From Streptomyces sp. NBC_00078 (GTDB lineage: Bacteria; Actinomycetota; Actinomycetes; Streptomycetales; Streptomycetaceae), in the NCBI RefSeq assembly GCF_026343335.1, contig NZ_JAPELX010000001.1:2852001-2916000 (forward strand): a stretch of 64,000 nt of DNA. The letters run 5' to 3'. Below the pieces are notes generated by a model. It ran no database searches. It was not told where the DNA came from and was given only the letters and a program-made list of their open reading frames with translations. Below are positions 33,607-42,367 of this stretch, piece by piece (positions within the stretch are counted from its first letter, which is position 1; every line of letters begins with the position of its first letter). A program made the translations under genes and the position numbers.

Positions 33607-33635
33607 GAGTTTTGCGTGTTAAATAGACGTAACTC
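33607..33635. promoter_or_regulatory. Inverted repeat between the ROK gene and the GH63 operon
   Basis: GAGTT and AACTC half-sites flank the AT-rich core containing GTTAAATAG within a markedly AT-rich island of the 120-bp divergent promoter region. It is the best candidate for the ROK operator. Confidence 0.45.
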
Positions 33636-33687
33636 TACGGTAGCTACGACCGAACCGGTCGACCGCACGTCTTTCGGGGAGCCCCGA

Positions 33688-35127
33688 GTGGATCGCACTG
33701 CCCAACTCGCCAGCCGTGCCGCACAGCACCCCATTGCATACGATCCACCGCCCGAGCCGGACGCGGTGCACCTCGGAGCCGTGCGCGTACTGGAGGACAA
33801 CTGGACGGGGACCTCGACCGTCCCCTCGCGCCGGCTGTATCCGCACCAGTGGTCCTGGGACTCCGCGTTCATCGCGATCGGCCTCAGGCATCTGTCGCCG
33901 TTACGGGCGCAGCGGGAGCTGGAGACGCTGCTGGACGCCCAGTGGGAGGACGGGCGGATCCCGCATATCGTCTTCAACCCCTCCGTCCCGCTCGACGCGT
34001 ACTTCCCGAGCCCCGACTTCTGGCGCTCCTCGACCGCCGGGCGCGCCGCGGGCGCCCCGCGCACCGTACAGACCTCCGGCATCGTGCAGCCACCGGTGCA
34101 CGCGCTGGCTGCCTGGCTGGTGCACTGCGCCGACCCGGGCCTGTCCCGCGCCCGCGGCTTCCTCACCCGGGTGTATCCCCGCCTCGCCGCCTGGCACCGC
34201 TATCTGCTGCACCGCCGCGACCTCGGCTCGGGCGGCCTCGTATCCGTCGTCCACCCCTGGGAGCAGGGCATGGACAACAGCCCCTGCTGGGACGCCCCGC
34301 TGTCCCGCGTCACCCCCGCCCCGGCCCGGTCCTTCCGCCGCGCCGACCTCGACCACGGGGCCGCCGAGGACCGGCCGACGGACCTGGACTACGGGCGGTA
34401 CGTGCGGCTGGCGACGGACTACCGGGATCGCGGGTATGCCGACGGGGCCTCGGAGTTCGCCGTCGAGGATCCGGCGTTCAACGCCCTGCTCATCGCCTCC
34501 GAGCACGCCCTGGCCCGGGTGGCGGACGAGTTGGGCGCGAGGGGTGCGGCCCGCCGTGCGCGGGCGGAGCGGCTGACGAGCGCGATGCTCGACCGGCTCT
34601 GGGACCCGGCGCGGGAGATGTTCTTCTGCCGGGACGTGCACAGCGGGGAGCTGATCCCGGAGCGAAGCGTCTCGGGCCTGCTTCCCCTGCTGCTGCCCAC
34701 ACTGCCGCGCGAGACGGCCGACGCCCTTGTCCGCACGACCCGCGGACCGCACTTCCAACTCGGCAGCGCGACCCGGCTCCCTCCGTCCTACGACCTCCTC
34801 GGCGAGGCCTTCGACCCGCACCGCTACTGGCGCGGCCCGGCCTGGTTCAACACGAGCTGGCTGCTGGAGCGGGGGCTGCGCACCCACGGCGAGCAGGCGA
34901 TGGCCGACGCGCTGCGCGAGGCCGTCCTGGACATCGCCCGCACCTCCGGGTTCGCGGAGTACGTGGACCCGTACACCGGCGAGGCGTGCGGCGCGACCGG
35001 GTTCGGCTGGACCGCCGCGCTCGCGCTGGATCTGCTCCACACGCGCCCCGGACACGGCGTGTCCCTCATGGGCGCCGGCACGTTCGACAGCAGTGACAAG
35101 GCAGTCAGGGGAGGGGACCAGGCATGA
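33688..35127 (+). CDS. GH63-like glycoside hydrolase (mannosyl/glucosylglycerate hydrolase type)
   Basis: A 479-residue (alpha/alpha)6-barrel hydrolase. It shows RRLYPHQWSWDSAFIAIGL near residue 50, WEDGRIPHIVF, SGIVQPPVHA, VVHPWEQGMDNSPCWD near 190 (the HPWExGxDNSPxWD motif of mannosyl/glucosylglycerate hydrolases) and YWRGPAWFNTSWLL near 380. Known relatives cleave the compatible solutes mannosylglycerate or glucosylglycerate. GTG 33688 has GGGGAGCC upstream. Codon 72 (33901-33903) is TTA, so translation should need the bldA tRNA. It overlaps the next gene by 4 bp (ATGA). Confidence 0.85.
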   Translation: MDRTAQLASRAAQHPIAYDPPPEPDAVHLGAVRVLEDNWTGTSTVPSRRLYPHQWSWDSAFIAIGLRHLSPLRAQRELETLLDAQWEDGRIPHIVFNPSVPLDAYFPSPDFWRSSTAGRAAGAPRTVQTSGIVQPPVHALAAWLVHCADPGLSRARGFLTRVYPRLAAWHRYLLHRRDLGSGGLVSVVHPWEQGMDNSPCWDAPLSRVTPAPARSFRRADLDHGAAEDRPTDLDYGRYVRLATDYRDRGYADGASEFAVEDPAFNALLIASEHALARVADELGARGAARRARAERLTSAMLDRLWDPAREMFFCRDVHSGELIPERSVSGLLPLLLPTLPRETADALVRTTRGPHFQLGSATRLPPSYDLLGEAFDPHRYWRGPAWFNTSWLLERGLRTHGEQAMADALREAVLDIARTSGFAEYVDPYTGEACGATGFGWTAALALDLLHTRPGHGVSLMGAGTFDSSDKAVRGGDQA

Positions 35128-37061
35128 CGGACCGGCATCATCTGCTTGTGCACGGCGGGACGTTCGCGGCCGTGGGCGACGGCGGGGACATCAGCGGCGT
35201 CCGGGGGTCGGGCTCCCCGGACGGGTTGTTCGTGCGTGACGCCCGGCACCTGAGCCGTTGGCAGTTGACGGTCGACGGCGCCGTACCCGAAGCGCTCACG
35301 CCGGTCACGAACGGGGACACGGCGCGTTGTGTCCTCGTACCGCGCGGCGGACGCCAGGAGCCGCCCGCGTACACGATCTTCCGCGAACAGGCCGTCGCCG
35401 ACGGCGCGTTCGTCGAGTCTCTACGGGTGACCAGCAACCGTCCGGTGCCGACGACGGTCCGCCTCGCGGTCACCGCGGACGCCGACTTCACCGACCAGTT
35501 CGAGCTGCGCTCCGACCACCGCACCTACACCAAGATCGGTGCCGTCCGCTCCCGCCGAGCCCTCGACGACGGCATGGAGTTCGGCTACCAGCGCGGCGAC
35601 TGGCGTTCGAGTACGACGGTGCGGACCACCCCCGCCCCGGACGCCGTCGAGGAGACGGGCACGGGCGCCCGCCGCCTCGTATGGACCCTGGACCTCCAGC
35701 CGCACGGCACGGCGGAACTGACGCTTCGGGTGGCGGCCCACCCCCACGGAACCGCCGGCGCCCCGCAGGTCCCGACGTCCCCGAGCGACGCGAACGCTCA
35801 ACTCCGCGCTCTGGAAAGCGAGTTCGTGGAGGGTGTGTCCTTCCCGACCGGCTGGCCCGAGCTGGCGGCGGCCTGCGCACGCGGCCTCGCCGACCTGGCC
35901 GCACTCCAGGTCCCGGCGACCGGACCGGACGGCGAGGACCTGCGCGTCCCGGCGGCGGGCGCCCCCTGGTTCCTGACCCTGCTGGGCCGGGACGCCCTGC
36001 TCACCTCGCTCTTCGCCCTCCCCTACCGCCCTCAGCTCGCCGCGGCCACCCTCCCGGCCCTCGCCGCCGCCCAGGCGACCGAGACCGGAGCGGACTCGGT
36101 GTCCCAGCCCGGCAAGATCGTGCACGAGGTACGGCACGGGGAACTGGCGCACTTCGGCCAGGTGCCGTACGGCCGTTACTACGGCTCCGTGGACGCGACC
36201 CCCCTCTTCCTCGTCCTCCTGGGCGCCTACGTCGAGCAGACCGGGGACGCGGCCCTCGCGCGCCGGCTGGAGCCCCACGCCCGAGCGGCGATCGGCTGGA
36301 TGCTCGACCACGGCGGCCTCACCTCCCGCGGCTACCTCGTCTACCGCGCCGACCAGGGCGGCCTCGCCAACCAGAACTGGAAGGACTCCCCCGGCGCGAT
36401 CTGCTCCGCCGACGGGACCCGGCCGAGCGGGGCGGTGATGGCGGCGGGCGCCCAGGGATACGCGTACGACGCACTGCGCCGCACGGCGTGGATCGCCCGC
36501 ACGGTATGGGAGGACGGAACATACGCGGCGTTACTCGAACAGGCCGCCAGTGATCTCCGTGACCGCTTCCAGCGGGACTTCTGGATGCGGGAGCGTTCCT
36601 TCCCGGCACTCGCCCTCGACGGCGACGGGAAGCAGGTCGACGCCCTGGCCTCGGACGCGGGGCATCTGCTCTGGTCGGGGCTGCTGGACAAGGAGTACGG
36701 GGAGGCCGTGGGCCGGCGGCTGCTGGAGCCCGACTTCTTCTCGGGCTGGGGCGTGCGGACGCTGGCCGCGGGCCAGGCCGCCTACCACCCGCTCTCCTAC
36801 CACCGCGGTTCGGTGTGGCCGCACGACAACGCACTGATCACCCTGGGACTGGCACGCTACGGGCTGCATGACGAGGCCCGGCTCGTCGCCCACGCCCTGG
36901 TGGACGCGGCGACAGCGGCCGGGCACCGGCTGCCGGAGGTTCTCGCGGGGTACGGCAGGGACACGCAAACGGAGCCGGTGCCGTATCCCCATGCGTGTGT
37001 GCGGGAGTCCCGCTCGGCGGCGGCTCCACTGGCACTGCTCACTGCGGTGGGTGGTGCCTGA
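35124..37061 (+). CDS. Glycogen-debranching-type amylo-alpha-1,6-glucosidase
   Basis: A 645-residue protein with an N-terminal beta-rich glycogen-debranching domain (LLVHGGTFAAVGDGGDISG, GLFVRDARHLSRWQLTVDG) and a C-terminal (alpha/alpha)6 barrel (PWFLTLLGRDALLTSLFALPY near 290, KIVHEVRHGELAHFGQVPYGRYYGSVDATPLFL near 345, YHRGSVWPHDNALI near 560). Proteins of this type are annotated as amylo-alpha-1,6-glucosidases, but their natural substrate is largely unknown. Codon 470 (36531-36533) is TTA. Operonic with the GH63-like enzyme and presumably under the ROK regulator. Pairing suggests turnover of a storage or compatible-solute glycoside. Confidence 0.85.
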   Translation: MTDRHHLLVHGGTFAAVGDGGDISGVRGSGSPDGLFVRDARHLSRWQLTVDGAVPEALTPVTNGDTARCVLVPRGGRQEPPAYTIFREQAVADGAFVESLRVTSNRPVPTTVRLAVTADADFTDQFELRSDHRTYTKIGAVRSRRALDDGMEFGYQRGDWRSSTTVRTTPAPDAVEETGTGARRLVWTLDLQPHGTAELTLRVAAHPHGTAGAPQVPTSPSDANAQLRALESEFVEGVSFPTGWPELAAACARGLADLAALQVPATGPDGEDLRVPAAGAPWFLTLLGRDALLTSLFALPYRPQLAAATLPALAAAQATETGADSVSQPGKIVHEVRHGELAHFGQVPYGRYYGSVDATPLFLVLLGAYVEQTGDAALARRLEPHARAAIGWMLDHGGLTSRGYLVYRADQGGLANQNWKDSPGAICSADGTRPSGAVMAAGAQGYAYDALRRTAWIARTVWEDGTYAALLEQAASDLRDRFQRDFWMRERSFPALALDGDGKQVDALASDAGHLLWSGLLDKEYGEAVGRRLLEPDFFSGWGVRTLAAGQAAYHPLSYHRGSVWPHDNALITLGLARYGLHDEARLVAHALVDAATAAGHRLPEVLAGYGRDTQTEPVPYPHACVRESRSAAAPLALLTAVGGA

Positions 37062-37256
37062 TCACCGCGCGGGTCCGGTCGGGTGGCGCCCCGGGTTCGA
37101 GCCGTCGGCGGCAACGTTGACCGGGCGTTTGCCCGGTGTTTGCCCTGGGATGTGAACAGGGGGCCGAGGCCGGCCGTACGGACAGGTGGCGGGTCCCAGC
37201 CTCCCCAGCGCGACCCGCCACTCCGCATCGGGGCCTCGCATGGAAGGACCTTCGGG

Positions 37257-39077
37257 TTGCCTCAGGACACGAGCACGCGCCAGACAACGGAAACGGCAGG
37301 GGCGCCCGAGGACGAGACCGCGGAGCGAGAAGCCGATGAGGAACTCGTCGCCCCGAGCTTCCTCTCCCGCGTACGCTCCCTTCCGCGCCCCCACCCCCGG
37401 CGGGCCTGGCGGCGCTGGAAAGCCTCGCACCCCGTGCCCGCGCAGGTCATCGGCATCGTCGTGACGCTCGGCGCGCTCGCGCTCATCGTCGCGGCGCTCG
37501 TGATGCCGAACCGCCTTGAGACCTTCCGCCCGGCCGAGTTCATACGGCTGCCGGTGGAGGCGCTGCTCGGGGCGGCCGTGCTGACCGCTCTGCCACGCAG
37601 GCCGAGGCTGATCGTGGCGGTGCTGTTCGGGCTGCTGCTCGGCGTGCTGACCGTGCTGAACCTGATGGACATCGGCTTCTACGAATACCTCGGCCGCGGC
37701 TTCAACATCATCCTGGACTGGCCGCTGCTGACCGACGCGCAGTCCTACCTCGGCGACATGCTGGGCAAGGGGACGGCCCGGCTGGCGGCCGTCGGCGTCG
37801 TCCTGCTTGTCGCGCTCATCCTCGCGGTGACGGTCCTCGCGGCGGTCCGCGTCGGCAACCTGGTGGGCCGGCACCCGGGCCACTCGACCCGCGTCCTCCT
37901 CGTGCTGTGCGCGTTCTGGATGACCTGCGCGAGCGTGAACCTGCAGAACGCCGGCGTGCCGCTGTCCGCCGAGCACACCGTCACGATGCTCAAGTACCGG
38001 GCGGAGCGGATCCGGGACGCCATCCGGGACGAGGCGGCGTTCGGGAAGATCGCGCGGGCGGACACCTTCGGCAACACACCACCCAGCCAGTTGGTGCCGG
38101 ATCTGCGCGGCAAGGACATGGTCTTCACGTTCATCGAGAGCTACGGCCGCAGCGCGATCGAGGACCCGGTCGAGGCACCCGGAGTGGACGCGACACTCGA
38201 CGCGCGCACCAAGGCCCTCGCGAAGGCGGGCTTCCACGCCAAGAGCGGCTGGCTGACGTCGGCGACGTACGGCGGCAGCAGCTGGCTCGGCCATTCCACG
38301 ACCATGTCGGGCCTGTGGATCAACAACCAGAGCCGCTACCGGACCGTCACCGCGGGCAACGGCGAACACCTCACCCTCACCAAGGCGTTCCAGAAGACCG
38401 GCGCCTTCGACACGGTCGGCGTCATGCCGGGCGTGCAGAAGGGCTGGCCGGAGGCGACGTGGTACGGCCTCGACAAGGTCTACAACGCCTTCCAACTGGG
38501 CTACCAGGGACCGAAGTTCAGCTGGTCGACGATGCCCGACCAGTACGCCCTCGAACAGTTCCAGCAGCGCGTGCACAGCCAGAAGCCGGCCGACGGCAAG
38601 TCCCGCGTGTCCTTCCTCATCCTGACCTCCAGCCACCAGCCGTGGGCCCCGATCCCCAAGATGGTCGACTGGAAGGACCTCGGCAACGGCTCGATCTTCA
38701 ACGCCATCCAGAAGGCCGGCAAGAAGCCCTCGGACATCCTCACCAGTTCGCCCAAGTCCCAGGCGGAGTACGGCAAGTCGATCCAGTACTCGGTGACCGC
38801 CCTCACCCAGTGGCTGGAGCGCTACGGCAACGACAACACCGTCCTGGTCTTCCTCGGCGACCACCAGCCCATCGCCCGGGTCAGCGGCAACCACGCCAGC
38901 CGGGACGTCCCGATCTCGATCGTCGCCAAGGACCCGAAGGTCCTCGACAAGGTCAACTCCTGGAACTGGACAGACGGCCTGCGCCCCGCCCACAACGCCC
39001 CGGTCTGGAAGATGAACAAGTTCCGCGACGCCTTCCTGACGGCATACGGCTCGACCCCACACCCGAAGAAGGGCTGA
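37257..39077 (+). CDS. LTA-synthase-like membrane sulfatase-family protein
   Basis: A 606-residue membrane protein of the alkaline-phosphatase superfamily. An acidic cytoplasmic leader precedes four to five membrane segments (about residues 65 to 230). A large extracytoplasmic catalytic domain follows with DMVFTFIESYGRSAIED (metal-binding Glu), GGSSWLGHSTTMSGLW (nucleophile region) and VFLGDHQPIA. LtaS relatives transfer glycerol-phosphate to envelope polymers; the acceptor here is unknown. The start is inferred as TTG 37257 because GGAAGGA lies 7 to 8 nt upstream and no ATG or GTG occurs nearby; the only upstream in-frame alternative is GTG 37083, which would add 58 residues of low-complexity sequence. 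Confidence 0.85.
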   Translation: MPQDTSTRQTTETAGAPEDETAEREADEELVAPSFLSRVRSLPRPHPRRAWRRWKASHPVPAQVIGIVVTLGALALIVAALVMPNRLETFRPAEFIRLPVEALLGAAVLTALPRRPRLIVAVLFGLLLGVLTVLNLMDIGFYEYLGRGFNIILDWPLLTDAQSYLGDMLGKGTARLAAVGVVLLVALILAVTVLAAVRVGNLVGRHPGHSTRVLLVLCAFWMTCASVNLQNAGVPLSAEHTVTMLKYRAERIRDAIRDEAAFGKIARADTFGNTPPSQLVPDLRGKDMVFTFIESYGRSAIEDPVEAPGVDATLDARTKALAKAGFHAKSGWLTSATYGGSSWLGHSTTMSGLWINNQSRYRTVTAGNGEHLTLTKAFQKTGAFDTVGVMPGVQKGWPEATWYGLDKVYNAFQLGYQGPKFSWSTMPDQYALEQFQQRVHSQKPADGKSRVSFLILTSSHQPWAPIPKMVDWKDLGNGSIFNAIQKAGKKPSDILTSSPKSQAEYGKSIQYSVTALTQWLERYGNDNTVLVFLGDHQPIARVSGNHASRDVPISIVAKDPKVLDKVNSWNWTDGLRPAHNAPVWKMNKFRDAFLTAYGSTPHPKKG

Positions 39078-39345
39078 GCGGAGCCCGCAACGGCGGGAAG
39101 GAGCCGAAGCAACTGAGGAGAACACCACCGCAGCCGCCGCAGGCCGCAAAGGCGGGAAGGAGCCGGAGCGGAGAACGCCACCGCAGGCGCCGCAGCCCGC
39201 AAACGGCGGGAAGGGGACGGGGCGACTGAGGAGAACACCACCGCAGCCGCCGTAGGCCGCAAAGGCGGGAAGGAGCCGGAGCGGAGAACGCCACCGCAGG
39301 CGCCGTAGCCCGCAAACGGCGGGAAGGGGACGGGGCGGGGGGTGC
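39078..39345. repeat. Tandem repeat, 113-bp unit made of 59- and 54-bp halves
   Basis: GGCGGGAAGG recurs at 39092, 39151, 39205, 39264 and 39318, that is with alternating spacing 59, 54, 59, 54. The 113-bp units at about 39110-39222 and 39223-39335 differ at only a few positions. Each half contains a small hairpin (CCCGC/GCGGG) and a GAGAAC(A/G)CCACCGCAG core. No gene lies here; the remaining 39346-39529 is CA-rich and holds degenerate CCAGCCGCACCGGC-type short repeats. Confidence 0.85.
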
Positions 39346-39529
39346 CCGCCCGCAGCGTCCGGCGTCCATCACCAGCACAGCCAAGCCAACAGCACCGCCG
39401 GACCGAGGACGGACACCCCCCGCACCGGCCCCGACCCCCCACCGAACCCGACGCGCCACACGCACCCCCACCCAGCCGCACCGGCCACACCAGCCGCACC
39501 AGCCGCACCGGCCGCCGCACGCATCCGAC

Positions 39530-40669
39530 TCACCCGCCGGACGTATCCAGCTCCGCGTCCTCCCCGACCCCTGCACAGTCATACGGGTCCTTCAGCCAAC
39601 CGTCCGGCAGCACGACCCTGTTGTTGCCGGACGTACGCCCACGGGGCCCGTCGGCGCCTTCGGGCCAGGCCTGGTCCAGATCCAACTCGTCCAGCCCACC
39701 CCGGAGTTCCTCCAGGGACGACGTAACAGCAAGGCGCTTACGCATCTCGCTGCCGACGGCGAAGCCCTTCAGATACCAGGCCACGTGCTTACGGAAGTCG
39801 ACAACGCCCTTGGCCTCGTCACCGATCCACTCACCAAGCAGCGTGGCATGCCGAACCATCACGCCGGCCACCTCGCGCAACGAGGGCCGCGCACCGTGCC
39901 CCTCAACGCCTCCACCCTCGAACGCCGCCACCAGATCCGCGAACAGCCACGGCCGCCCCAGGCACCCCCGCCCCACGACAACCCCGTCGCACCCGGTCTC
40001 CCGCACCATCCGCAGCGCGTCCTCGGCCGACCAGATGTCCCCGTTGCCGAGTACCGGAATCTCCGGGACGTGCTCCTTCAGACGGGCGATGGCATCCCAG
40101 TCGGCCGTGCCCCCGTAGTGCTGGGCGGCGGTCCGCCCGTGCAGGGCGATGGCGGTGACACCTTCCTCGACGGCGATACGGCCCGCGTCCAGATACGTGA
40201 TGTGGTCGTCGTCGATGCCCTTGCGCATCTTCATGGTGACCGGAAGATCCCCGGCCCCGGACACGGCCTCGCGCAGGATGGCCCGCAGCAGATGCCGCTT
40301 GTACGGCAGCGCGGACCCACCACCCTTGCGCGTCACCTTGGGCACCGGGCACCCGAAGTTCAGGTCGATGTGGTCGGCGAGACCCTCCTCCGCGATCATG
40401 CGGACGGCCTTGCCGACGGTCGCCGGGTCGACGCCGTACAGCTGGATCGAGCGCGGATTCTCCGTCGCGTCGAAGTGGATCAGCTGCATGGTCTTCTCGT
40501 TGCGCTCGACCAGCGCCCGGGTCGTGATCATCTCGCTGACGAACAACCCCTTGCCCCCGCTGAACTCCCTGCACAGCGTGCGGAAGGGCGCATTGGTGAT
40601 CCCGGCCATGGGCGCGAGCACGACAGGCGGCGTGACGGCGTGCGGACCGATGGACAGCGGGTGGGACAT
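39530..40669 (-). CDS. dusB: tRNA-dihydrouridine synthase
   Basis: FMN- and NADPH-dependent reduction of uridines in tRNA. The 379-residue TIM-barrel protein has VVLAPMAGITNAPFR, SIQLYGVDPATVGKA, DLNFGCPVPKVTRKGGGSAL with the catalytic Cys, IALHGRTAAQHYGGTADW, and VLGNGDIWSAEDAL with GVVVGRGCLGRPWLF. The C-terminal tRNA-binding helical domain follows. ATG 40669 (MSHPLSIGP) has GGAG 8 nt upstream. I use dusB as the usual actinobacterial name; the modified position is not known from sequence. Confidence 0.95.
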   Translation of the reverse strand: MSHPLSIGPHAVTPPVVLAPMAGITNAPFRTLCREFSGGKGLFVSEMITTRALVERNEKTMQLIHFDATENPRSIQLYGVDPATVGKAVRMIAEEGLADHIDLNFGCPVPKVTRKGGGSALPYKRHLLRAILREAVSGAGDLPVTMKMRKGIDDDHITYLDAGRIAVEEGVTAIALHGRTAAQHYGGTADWDAIARLKEHVPEIPVLGNGDIWSAEDALRMVRETGCDGVVVGRGCLGRPWLFADLVAAFEGGGVEGHGARPSLREVAGVMVRHATLLGEWIGDEAKGVVDFRKHVAWYLKGFAVGSEMRKRLAVTSSLEELRGGLDELDLDQAWPEGADGPRGRTSGNNRVVLPDGWLKDPYDCAGVGEDAELDTSGG

Positions 40670-40805
40670 CAGCAGGCTCCGGGCGTAAGTACGGGTCAGG
40701 GGCAAGCACCCATTGTCGCGCACTCCCAAAACCGCCCCGCCGACCCACCGCCCCCACAGGCCGGCCAGGCCCCACGCCAGGCCCCACACCCCCCAAGGTA
40801 ATTAG

Positions 40806-40842
40806 TTAGACGCACTATTGAAGTCGGTGTACGCTGAAACGC
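40806..40842 (+). promoter_or_regulatory. Leaderless-type promoter of the first DHA2 exporter
   Basis: TTAGAC (40806-40811), an 18-bp spacer and TACGCT (40830-40835) are followed by 7 bases and the ATG at 40843, with no ribosome site. Transcription would begin at or next to the start codon. The surrounding AT-rich island GTAATTAGTTAG is unusual for the region and may be an operator. Confidence 0.45.
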
Positions 40843-42291
40843 ATGCCCGAGCTCAACCCCCGCCGACGTCAGCTCGTCCTCGCGATCTGCTGCATGAGCC
40901 TGCTGATCGTGAGCCTCGACGTCACCGCCCTGAACGTCGCCCTGCCGTCGATGCAGCACGACCTGGACGCCAGTACGTCGGGTCTCCAGTGGACGATCGA
41001 CGCCTACACGCTCGTTCTGGCCTCGCTGCTCATGTTCGCGGGTTCCACCGCCGACCGGATCGGCCGCAAGAAGGTCTTCATCGCAGGCCTGACCGTCTTC
41101 GGCCTGGGCTCACTGTTCTGCTCCCTGGCGCCCAGCCTCGACGCGCTGATCGCCTTCCGCATGCTCCAGGCGGTCGGCGGCTCGATGCTCAACCCGGTCG
41201 CCATGTCGATCATCACCAACACCTTCACGGACGCGCGCGAGCGTGCCCGGGCGATCGGCGTGTGGGGTGCGGTGGTCGGCATATCCATGGCCGCCGGTCC
41301 GCTGGTCGGTGGGCTGCTGGTGGAGTCGGTCGGCTGGCGGTCGATCTTCTGGGTCAACCTGCCGGTGGGCCTGGCCGCGCTGCTCCTCACCCTGCGCTTC
41401 GTGCCCGAGTCCCGGGCGCCCAAGGCCCGCCGCCCCGACCCGGTCGGGCAGTCCCTGGTCATCGCCCTGTTCGGCTCCCTGACGTACGCGATCATCGAGG
41501 CACCGAGTTCAGGGGCCGGCTCGATCGCACCATTCGCCGTGATCGCCGTGGCCGCGCTGGTCGGGCTCCTCTGGTACGAGCCCCGGCGCGACGAACCCCT
41601 CATCGATCTGCGGTTCTTCCGTTCCGTGCCGTTCAGCGGTGCGACCGTGATCGCGATCAGCGCGTTCGCGGCACTGGGCGGATTCCTGTTCCTGTCGACG
41701 CTGTATCTGCAGAACGTACGGGGCCTGAGCGCACTGCACGCCGGACTGTGGATGCTGCCCATGGCGGTGCCGATGTTCCTGTGCGCCCCGCTGTCCGGGC
41801 GGCTGGTCGGCAGCCGGGGGCCCAGGCTGCCGCTGCTGATCGCGGGGTTCGCGATGACCGCGAGCGCGGTGCTGTTCGCGGCGTTCGACGCGGAGACGTC
41901 CGACACCACACTGTTCCTGGGGTACATGGTGTTCGGCATCGGGTTCGGGTTCGTGAACGCGCCGATCACGAACACGGCCGTGTCCGGGATGCCGCGCGCT
42001 CAGGCCGGTGTCGCCGCCGCCGTCGCCTCCACCAGCCGACAGCTCGGTCAGACGCTGGGCGTCGCCGTGGTGGGTGCGGTGCTGGCGTCCGGCGTGGCGT
42101 CGTCGTCGTCGTACAAGGACACGTTCGTGTCGGCTTCGGTGCCCGGGTGGTGGATTCTCGTGGGGTGCGGGGTCGCGGTCCTCGTGTTCGGAGCGCTGAC
42201 GAACGGACGATGGGCGAAGGGGACGGCCGAGCGGGCGGCGGAGCGTCTGGAGTCCGCCGAGGTGCGCGAAGCCGCGGGAGTCCGTGCGTAG
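40843..42291 (+). CDS. MFS transporter, DHA2 (EmrB/QacA) family
   Basis: A 482-residue proton-coupled exporter with 14 predicted membrane segments. It has LDVTALNVALPSM in helix 1 (motif D1), the loop motif GSTADRIGRKKVFIAG (motif A), RMLQAVGGSMLNPVAMSII (motif B) and the antiporter motif C region GPLVGGLLVESVGWRSIFWVNLPVG. Substrates of the family are toxic amphipathic compounds or antibiotics. The C-terminus is hydrophilic and Glu/Ala-rich. No regulator gene is adjacent on the same promoter; dusB diverges upstream. Confidence 0.92.
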   Translation: MPELNPRRRQLVLAICCMSLLIVSLDVTALNVALPSMQHDLDASTSGLQWTIDAYTLVLASLLMFAGSTADRIGRKKVFIAGLTVFGLGSLFCSLAPSLDALIAFRMLQAVGGSMLNPVAMSIITNTFTDARERARAIGVWGAVVGISMAAGPLVGGLLVESVGWRSIFWVNLPVGLAALLLTLRFVPESRAPKARRPDPVGQSLVIALFGSLTYAIIEAPSSGAGSIAPFAVIAVAALVGLLWYEPRRDEPLIDLRFFRSVPFSGATVIAISAFAALGGFLFLSTLYLQNVRGLSALHAGLWMLPMAVPMFLCAPLSGRLVGSRGPRLPLLIAGFAMTASAVLFAAFDAETSDTTLFLGYMVFGIGFGFVNAPITNTAVSGMPRAQAGVAAAVASTSRQLGQTLGVAVVGAVLASGVASSSSYKDTFVSASVPGWWILVGCGVAVLVFGALTNGRWAKGTAERAAERLESAEVREAAGVRA

Positions 42292-42293
42292 TC

Positions 42294-42350
42294 GGGGCTG
42301 CTCGCACCCCGCGGCGAAGCCGCATGTCGATACAGCCCCGCGCCCCTCGG
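42294..42350. repeat. Dispersed streptomycete repeat, copy 1
   Basis: Contains GCGGCGAAGCCGCATGTCGA and ACAGCCCCGCGCC; matches the copy at 46403-46467 with several substitutions. It lies directly after the DHA2 exporter stop codon and forms small hairpins, so it may act as terminator between convergent genes. Confidence 0.5.
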
Positions 42351-42367
42351 AAACAAAGCGTCGGCGC

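Noticed and set aside
39078..39345. CRISPR-like array
   Set aside because: Repeat halves alternate at 59 and 54 bp, the intervening sequence is itself repeated rather than unique, and no cas gene is nearby.
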